Part shown: positions 57,545 to 64,000 of the stretch, piece after piece
Numbering within the stretch: the stretch's first letter is position 1
Layout: every line of letters begins with the position of its first letter
Assembly (NCBI GenBank): GCA_020055645.1
Contig: JAECZT010000009.1
Location: 310,001 to 374,000 of the forward strand
From: Tomocerus qinae
Lineage: Eukaryota > Arthropoda > Collembola > Entomobryomorpha > Tomoceridae
DNA: 64,000 nucleotides
Direction: 5' to 3'
Notes under the pieces: model-generated
What the model was told of the DNA's origin: nothing
What the model saw: the letters and a program-made list of their open reading frames with translations, nothing else
The model's database searches: none
Program-made: the position numbers and the translations under genes

Positions 57545-58222
57545 AAACCGTTGCAAAACGGGGTATAACAGCAGAGGAGTTTCGCGTTCCAAAGTATCAC
57601 CAATTGAAATTTATTTGAGCAGTTTAGGTATAACCGTTCCAAAGTTATCGCCAATTGAAATTTTCAACCCTTTCCCCCAGTCAGGGGATGTGACCGATCC
57701 TGCTCATATACAAACTCAGACCTACATTTTACCTCAGTATTGTGCTCTGAAAGTTTGAGCAGTTTAGGTATAACTGTTCCAAAGTTATCGCCGATTGAAA
57801 TTTTCAACCCTTTCCCCCAATCAGGGGATGTGACCGATCCTGCTCATATACAAACTCAGACCTACATTTTACCTCAATATTGTGCTCTGAAAGTTTGAGC
57901 AGTTTAGGTATAACTGTTCCAAAGTTATCGCCGATTGAAATTTTCAACCCTTTCCCCCAATCAGGGGATGTTACCGATCCTGCTCATATACAAACTCAGA
58001 CCTACATTTTACCTCAATATTGTGCTCTGAAAATTTGAGCAGTTTAGGTATAACTGTTCCAAAGTTATCGCCAATTGAAATTTTCAACCCTTTCCCCCAG
58101 TCAGGGGATGTGACCGATCCTGCTCATATACGAACTCAGACCTACATTTTACCTCAAGATTGTTTCCTGAAAATTTGAGTATTGTAGGTGTAACCGTTCT
58201 AAAGTTATCACGTATACTGACG

Positions 58223-58260
<38 letters not shown>

Positions 58261-58297
58261 AAGTGTAAACGCATACATAGGAGTAAACTCCTCTGAA
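57545..58297 (+). mobile_element. HINE family B inserted between R copies 4 and 5
   Basis: The 5' end has a CCGTT(GCAA)AACGG hairpin, then TAACAG and the subterminal CAGAGGAGTTT. The centre is four to five units of 140 bp starting at 57617, 57757, 57897, 58037 and 58177. A GACGGACGGACAGACA microsatellite follows (58213-58260). The 3' end has AGGAGTAAACTCCT with the inverse subterminal AAACTCCTCTG (58285-58295). The layout equals family A although the sequences differ. About 130 bp of extra AT-rich sequence lies between copy 4 and the 5' end. A minus-strand open frame through the microsatellite is not a gene. Confidence 0.75.
57617..58200. repeat. 140-bp tandem repeat inside HINE B
   Basis: Exact 140-base spacing of GAGCAGTTTAGGTATAAC starts. 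Units also contain a CCTTTCCCCCARTCAGGGG hairpin-like block. The last unit is more diverged and leads into the microsatellite. Confidence 0.9.
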
Positions 58298-58303
58298 TAA
58301 AAT

Positions 58304-61300
58304 GTATATAGCGCTAAATTTATTAACTTACTAAATGTCCAAAGTGCAATAAAAATGCTTAAATAGTGTTAAGAAATTGCCACAATGTACAAAGTAACTG
58401 TGCAATTAGTATTATCTGCTTTTTATATGGTAAAGTTTTTTGCCTTGAAATACAGTGTCATCTTATTTCAATATTTACATTTATATTTGCAGTTATTAGC
58501 GCTTACAGTCTAGTTGATAATACAGTATGTCAAGGAAGTGGGTATCCATATGAAATCAGTTTCCACAGCATAGCAGTTTGTACTTCATTATTCTATGGTT
58601 ATAATTCTAAGTCTCAAGTGGGGAATAAGTTTGATATTATTATTAATTTATTACAAGTTGTTTATCACTATTATGGATTTACGGATACTGCCCGATACTG
58701 ACTGTTACTGACTGCCTGTTAGTTGGATATTGACTAATAAGCTATGGCTGGGTACTATGGATACGGATTTCCTATGGATACTTACTTTATTGACATACTG
58801 TAGTGTAATTCTAATGTTTAGGCAAGTTTTAGGGTTGTTGCAAGGAAATTAACTGTAAACGCACGGGGAGATTTTTTTGAAAAAAATTTTAAAATTACGA
58901 GCTTTAATTAATACTCTGCATCTAAATTATACCTTGTTTTCGAGTTTTTCTGGCCTTCTTCCCGTATATTTCTCCAGGTTTTTAACCTTTAATTTAATTT
59001 TATTGTTTTTCTTGCTAAATCTGGTTATAACTATCATGTAACTACGAACTAGAAAAATTTTAACCAGATTATGTATATTTCGAAATTATTTTATAGGTAC
59101 CTGTCATAGTTGTAGCAATTGACAATAAAAACAAGTTACAAGTAAAACATTATTCCCAGTCTTCGCAAATTTTTGTAACTATTGGAATGGTAATGTAATG
59201 TGCAATGTTCGAGTAAACTTCTAATCAACATGTCTCAATTTTGTAAATATTGTTCATCCCTGCCTAGTTTATAATGTAAGTTTTACATCTATGAAAAAAT
59301 GATAAATATTATGTTATTTGAGCTACATCTCGAAAAGTTTGATTTTTTCGCAAAATATATTATGTATGTGACAAGATAATTTTATTTTTTGTTGGGGGCT
59401 GCCTCCCTCAAACCCCCGCTTTAGGGGAGATCAATAGTTGGTATTTTTGCGGTAAGTAAAATCCACCACAAGCCGGGAAAGTGTAAGTGTTTGTATTAGT
59501 AGTATTGAGCGTGCCTATTACAATTTGTCATTTTCTATGCCTGGAGTCGCACTCAATGAAAACATTTTCCATCCCTGAAATTTTACTTATTATAAATTTT
59601 TTACAACCCATGTCAGTGCCCTCAAGCCTAATATATTTTTCATCTCTGGAATTGTTCTTGGTACTCCGTATTTGCATTGGTATGTGAATGTGACTGGGAC
59701 TATTGAGTATCAGAATACCACGTAACAGGAATAATGCATCTATAAATCCATAATTATTATTATTATTGAGATTTTGTCTAGCGATTCTAATTCAGTTCAC
59801 TCATTAGTTCGTATCTTTGGAGATTGAATTTGGAAATGGAAATTGTATTGCTAATTACTAGTCCATCGACTCCATTTCATACAATACCATATTGCAATGT
59901 GACTGCCATAGGTTCTAATCACATTACCCAATTGACTATGATCAGGGAACAAAAAAGGACCTTTTTTGCCATTTATCTTTTTTGCCTTTTTTGTAAAAAA
60001 GGTAGGAGTAAGATTTTAAAAAAGCACCCCTTTTTTGCCCTTTTACCTTTTTTGATGTAGCAGAGTGCCCCATTTACTTCACTTTACATGTGAATAAGGT
60101 TAAAAAAGGTAGAAAGGGCAGCCTTTTTAGAAAAAGTAGTACTTTTTACCTTTTTTGTAAAAAAGGAGTACCTTTTTAGTTCCCTGACTATGATGTATTT
60201 GTACTAATTTGCCAAGGAGATACCAAACAATTTTAAAGTTCATTCTTCCGGTTCCTACGGCTAAAGTTGAAACCGGATAGTTGGTTTCAAATTAATGCAC
60301 AGCCCGCAGAAGAATTCTCTACGCTGTCATATATGCCATGTTTTACAGAAGCTGCTAGTTTACGAGCAATCGGTGTCAATGGAAATTGAACCAGGATTTA
60401 ACTGCATACTATACTAGTGGTAAAACCGCACATTGCCATTCGGGCAATGCGCTGTCTGCTTTGCAATTTCTCGCGGTATAAAAATTTAAAATATAGGCTT
60501 TCTAAACTTCTAAAAGTGACGACATAGGTATTTATTGCTATTAGATGTGTTAACAACACAGTTTTACTGCTTCTAGAAGTGCCAAAATAGGTTTTTACTG
60601 CTTTCAGTAGTGCACATATAAGTTTTTAATGCTTCTAGAAGTGTCAACATAGGGTTTTAGTGTTCCTAAAAAGTGTCAACATAGGGTTTCATTGCTTTTA
60701 AAAGTGTTGACAATGGCATTGTACCGCTTCTATTGTAAACATTTGGGAACTGGGAGTGGACACTCACACAGACATAAATACAAACTTCCGGTAATTATAA
60801 TATAGTATAGATCTGTTCCGAAGCGTTCTATTTTTGAGTAAAGATCGGTATTAAGAGATTGAAAACATTTTTCAGGATTCTGCGAGATGGATATGAGAAA
60901 TGACTTTAGATATTATACACATTTACAACATAAGATCGTGCACTTTTTTTCAAAACATTTAAACATTGGAGCAGTCTCGTTTATCATTTTTGATAGTAGT
61001 TTTTTATTTTCTAAGCAATCAAAATTTGAAGAAAGGCCCGGCATTTCAAAAACAACAAAATAGTTTCACCAACATGTAGCCTATATCTCACCGCCACTTC
61101 CCAATTAACATTCCATAGGGTTTCTACTGCTTTTGGAAGTAAAAACATTTATTTTTACCACTTGTGGTAATGTCAACATGGATTTACTACTTCTGGAAGT
61201 GTCAACATGGATTTACTACTTCCGGAAGTGTCAACATATGGATTAACTGCGTATAAGAATGCAAGCATAGGGTTTCTACTGCATATAAAATTACACGTTA

Positions 61301-61721
61301 AAAACCTGGAGAAATATAAGGGAAGAAGGCCAGAAAAACTCGAAAACAAGATATAATTTAGATGCAGAGTATTAATTAAAGCTCGTAATTTTAAAACTTT
61401 CTTCAAAAAAATCTCTCGTGCATTTACTGCTAATTCACCTGTAAATGTCTTCAAAAAACATTTTAGAGAACAAAAATACAATAGTGGTTCAATTAACGCT
61501 TGAAGCAAAGATGGAAAATATTTTCGAAAACGGGAACGCCAGTCAATGCTTCCATTTAGTGTGGGAACACCTTTGCAATAGTACATGCAAAATAGTATTC
61601 GCTCACTAATTGTAACGTCTCCAAGTTGTTTTCTGAAAATCAAAATCCAGGTTAAATTGTCGTATCCATAGTAATTAAGCAAAAATTAAGTGTATTAATT
61701 ATCCCGTATTAACAACACATA
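58304..61721 (+). repeat. R unit, copy 5 (full length, reference copy)
   Basis: The GCGCTAAA landmark recurs at 58311 and 61722, so the unit is 3,411 bp. Order: spacer (58304-58842), left arm (58843-58988), interior with a GGGGGCTGCC...CCCCCGC hairpin near 59395, A/T tracts (59945-60175), ~31-bp repeats with CTTCTAGAAG (60490-60740 and 61120-61280), right arm (61299-61440, the complement of the left arm), and spacer. Its open frames of 111 codons (58366-58701, no ATG) and 169 codons (minus strand, 61173-61682) recur in other copies but show no known domain. Confidence 0.85.
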
Positions 61722-62337
61722 GCGCTAAAATTATCAACTATCTAAATGTCCAAAGTGCAATAAAAATGCTTAAATAGTGTTAAAAAATTGCCACAATGTA
61801 CAAAGTAACTTTCCAATTAGTATTATCTGCTTTTTATATGGAAAAGTTTTTTGCCTTGAAATAAAGTGTCATCTTATTTCAATATTTACATTTATATTTG
61901 CAGTTATTAGTACTTACAGTCTAGTTGATAATACAGTATGTCAAGGAAGTGGGTATCCATATGAAATCAGTTTCCACAGCGTAGCAGTTTGTACTTCATT
62001 ATTCTATGGTTATAATTCTAAGTCTCAAGTTGGGAATAAGTTTGATATTATTATTAATTTATTACAAGTTGTTTATCCCTATTATGGATCTACGGATACT
62101 GCCCGATACTGACTGTTACTGACTGCCTGTTAGTTGGATATTGACTTGGCTTACTATGCCTGGGTACTATGGATACGGATTTCCTATGGATACTTACTTT
62201 ATTGACATACTGTAGTGTAATTCTAATGTTTAGACAAGTTTTAGGGTTGTTGCAAGGAAATTAACTGTAAACGCACGGGGAGATTTTTTAGAAGAAAATT
62301 TTAAAATTACAAGCTTTAATTAATACTCTGCATCTAA
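61722..62337 (+). repeat. R unit, copy 6, cut by LINE insertion
   Basis: Tandem continuation of copy 5: the spacer and the first half of the left arm, ending at ACTCTGCATCTAA where the LINE leader begins. Confidence 0.85.
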
Positions 62338-62683
62338 TGTGAGCGCGAGACTTGAAAAGAGGAGGTTATTATATTTTTTTGCTCCTCAAGTTTTGTAAGT
62401 TTTTAATTATAAAAATCGACCTAAAACACTTAATTCGACATAAATAAGATCTAGTTAGTTGGACAGTTGACGTACCTGCTGAACTCACTTCAAATTGCAG
62501 CTCGGCCTAGACAGTGAGAATAAAATTTCTCAAAATTTACTTTGGCAAAGCAAAGGCGAGAGTCTAGTTCCGAGCGCAAAACAAGGCAAGTTTAAACATT
62601 CATTCTATAACCTTACATTAGCTTCATACACCAACAACACATAAGTCAAAACAGTCACTACCGGCGAAAAATTTATTTGTCAG

Positions 62684-63379
62684 ATGACATCGAGAACACC
62701 ACCGAGCACACCGGAGAAGAAAAAGAGGAAATTAGGAGAAATGCAACTCGAAGACCTGGCTAAGATGATGTTAGACATGAAGAAAGATCTAGGGGACAAA
62801 ATAGACAATTCAACCGCACTGGTCGCGGAACTAAAAAATGAGATAAAGGGACTGCAAACAAAAATTAGAACACTTGAGGGGGACGTTAAGAATTACAACA
62901 GCATTATCAAAGATCTCCAAATGCAAAATATAAAGCTGATGACCGAAGTTAAAGCAAAGAATGTGATAATACACGGGATTCAGGAACAAACCGGAGAAAC
63001 GAGTCGTGACATCATAAGAACAGTATCGAATGTCCTCTCCGATATTAAAATTGATAAAGTGTCGATCGATGAAGCACACCGAATAGGCAAGATGGGAGGA
63101 GCCCCTCGCCCGATCAAAATTTCGTTAACAAGCCACAGGGATAAACACCGGATCATGTCATGTGCCAAAAATCTGACGAACGACGTAAACACTAAAGGTA
63201 TCTTCTTCAATGATGACCTGCCTGTAGAGATTCGAAGAATTAGAGGACTATTGAGGAAGGCTAAAAAGGATGCTTTACAACAAGGATGTACCGTCACACT
63301 GAGGGGAGAAGTTCTCACGGTAAACGGCGAAGAGTACACTGTCAAGAACGGAGTAGTGATCAAATCAGCTGATGCGTAG
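62684..63379 (+). CDS. LINE ORF1 protein (coiled coil plus RRM-like, L1-ORF1p type)
   Basis: Complete 231-residue frame from an ATG at 62684 to TAG at 63377-63379. It has a basic N-terminus (PEKKKRKL, possible nuclear signal), a long heptad region at about residues 20-95 (LVAELKNEIKGLQTKIRTLE), then VIIHGIQEQ, IDEAHRIGK, RPIKISLTSHRDKHRI and FFNDDLPVEIRR. These are the conserved blocks of the RRM-like and C-terminal domains of ORF1 proteins in L1-like and many invertebrate LINEs. It should trimerise or multimerise and bind element RNA. The reading frame continues into ORF2 without shift after the TAG. Confidence 0.85.
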   Translation: MTSRTPPSTPEKKKRKLGEMQLEDLAKMMLDMKKDLGDKIDNSTALVAELKNEIKGLQTKIRTLEGDVKNYNSIIKDLQMQNIKLMTEVKAKNVIIHGIQEQTGETSRDIIRTVSNVLSDIKIDKVSIDEAHRIGKMGGAPRPIKISLTSHRDKHRIMSCAKNLTNDVNTKGIFFNDDLPVEIRRIRGLLRKAKKDALQQGCTVTLRGEVLTVNGEEYTVKNGVVIKSADA

Positions 63380-64000
63380 GATGAAGGCAACAACACAAAA
63401 CAAAAGCTACAAAAAAATATTTCGATTATCTACTGGAACACCGATGGTCTTGTAAGCCATAATGCGTATGACAAACTTGATTTTATTTTAAAGCAATGTC
63501 CTAATATTTTTTGTCTAGCCGAAACATGGTGCTTAAACGAATCACTAATTAAAAGCCCACATCAAATTGCTAAGTTAAGATCCTTTTATAAATTAATTGT
63601 AGTCGGAGCGGGCTATAATTTTCGTTCAGGTAGAAATAAAAATGGGTTCCTCTTAGGTATTAAGTTAGATATGATTAAGTACGTAAATATTAAGAGTATG
63701 GAACAGTATATTATAAGTTTGACGATTGATAAACAATTTGGTATGGATAATAATTTAAAACTTAATTTTTGCTATTGTGCTCCGTCAGTGGAAGGAGAAG
63801 AACATTTTAACCAAGTTATAAATGTTCTTGAAAATAATGAATGCACAAATTCTATTTGTATAGGTGATCTGAATGCTCGAGTGGGACGAAATTCTGACTT
63901 GCATGATAATAAGGATATCACTATAAATCAAAGAGGTAAAAAACTTTTAGAACATAACCTATAAAACTGGTCCATTTGTAATGGCAGTGTACCAGGAGAC
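63380..64000 (+). CDS. LINE ORF2, EEP endonuclease domain (partial, one in-frame stop)
   Basis: Open from the codon after the ORF1 TAG in the same frame; no in-frame ATG occurs before 63671. EEP motifs are IIYWNTDGLV (catalytic Asn), IFCLAETW (Glu), FLLGIKLD and CIGDLNARVG (Asp/Asn). An in-frame TAA at 63962-63964 interrupts it, but the following codons (NWSICNGSVPGD) resemble the next conserved endonuclease segment in the same frame, so the TAA looks like damage. The protein would nick target DNA and, with the RT outside the window, copy the element RNA. Confidence 0.8.

Larger units (their letters stand above)
62338..64000 (+). mobile_element. Non-LTR retrotransposon with ORF1 and ORF2 (5' part)
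   Basis: Begins abruptly inside an R-unit arm with a ~346-bp leader (62338-62683), then ORF1 and ORF2. ORF2 continues beyond the window, so RT and the tail are not visible. ORF1 is of the coiled-coil plus RNA-binding type. ORF2 starts with an EEP endonuclease. A fragment of the same family is at 8236-8453, almost identical, so the family was recently active. The clade is not determined. Confidence 0.85.

Noticed and set aside
58084..58278. Minus-strand frame rich in CLSV repeats
   Set aside because: It is the translation of the (GACA)n microsatellite in HINE B.
61173..61682. 169-codon minus-strand frame in R units (shorter at 56873-57286 and, plus strand, 21780-22193)
   Set aside because: It runs through the inverted arm and the 31-bp repeats, matches no domain, and differs in length between copies.

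Overview
The window is AT-rich eukaryotic DNA, most likely from an arthropod. The evidence is spliceosomal exon structure, a BEL/Pao retrotransposon, a CR1-like LINE with an N-terminal PHD-like finger, a two-exon piggyBac transposase, a mariner-type transposase remnant and Helentron-like (HINE) elements with (ACGG)n tails. The species cannot be fixed from the sequence. No single-copy host gene, rRNA, tRNA or CRISPR array could be supported; nearly everything recognisable is mobile or repetitive DNA.

Layout. 1-4766: BEL/Pao element on the minus strand, in a tandem arrangement that shares LTR sequence and lacks RT, RNase H and integrase. 4767-11640: two copies of an unclassified ~3.4 kb repeat, here called the R unit, head to head across a LINE ORF1 fragment. 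11640-16700: CR1-like LINE (PHD-like finger, EEP endonuclease, reverse transcriptase) interrupted by a 163-bp hairpin insertion and a ~1 kb HINE. 16700-17445: nested palindrome rich in GTTACCG. 19384-20215: 165-bp satellite. 20292-21255: fold-back made of mariner transposase tails. 21491-24596: third R unit, carrying a hAT-type MITE with a perfect 8-bp target duplication. 24597-31366: mostly featureless, with a 1.5 kb TIR element near its end.

31367-42019 is the most interesting part. It is a 10.65 kb unit with matching CACACTAARAAAT ends, AGTAAA-rich subterminal zones and a TA on each side. On the minus strand it encodes a SAM/C2H2/transposase-like protein and a second multi-exon gene. A plus-strand protein kinase-coiled coil-C2H2 gene lies inside a 3.3 kb intron of the second gene. 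Four separate minisatellites, each with a ~33-bp period, share a TGCAGNCTGCA palindromic core. All three genes show small frame breaks, so this copy looks decayed, or the assembly has residual indels. I read it as a giant CACTA-like (CMC) or unclassified DNA transposon with cargo.

42020-55560 holds a possible GCCTA-rich MITE, two HINE copies, a 70-bp x3 repeat, a piggyBac copy (50762-52528) with palindromic motifs, a ~1.8 kb palindromic satellite and a possible solo LTR. 55592-62337 is a tandem R array split by a second HINE family. 62338-64000 is a LINE whose ORF1 and ORF2 are in one frame, separated by a single TAG.
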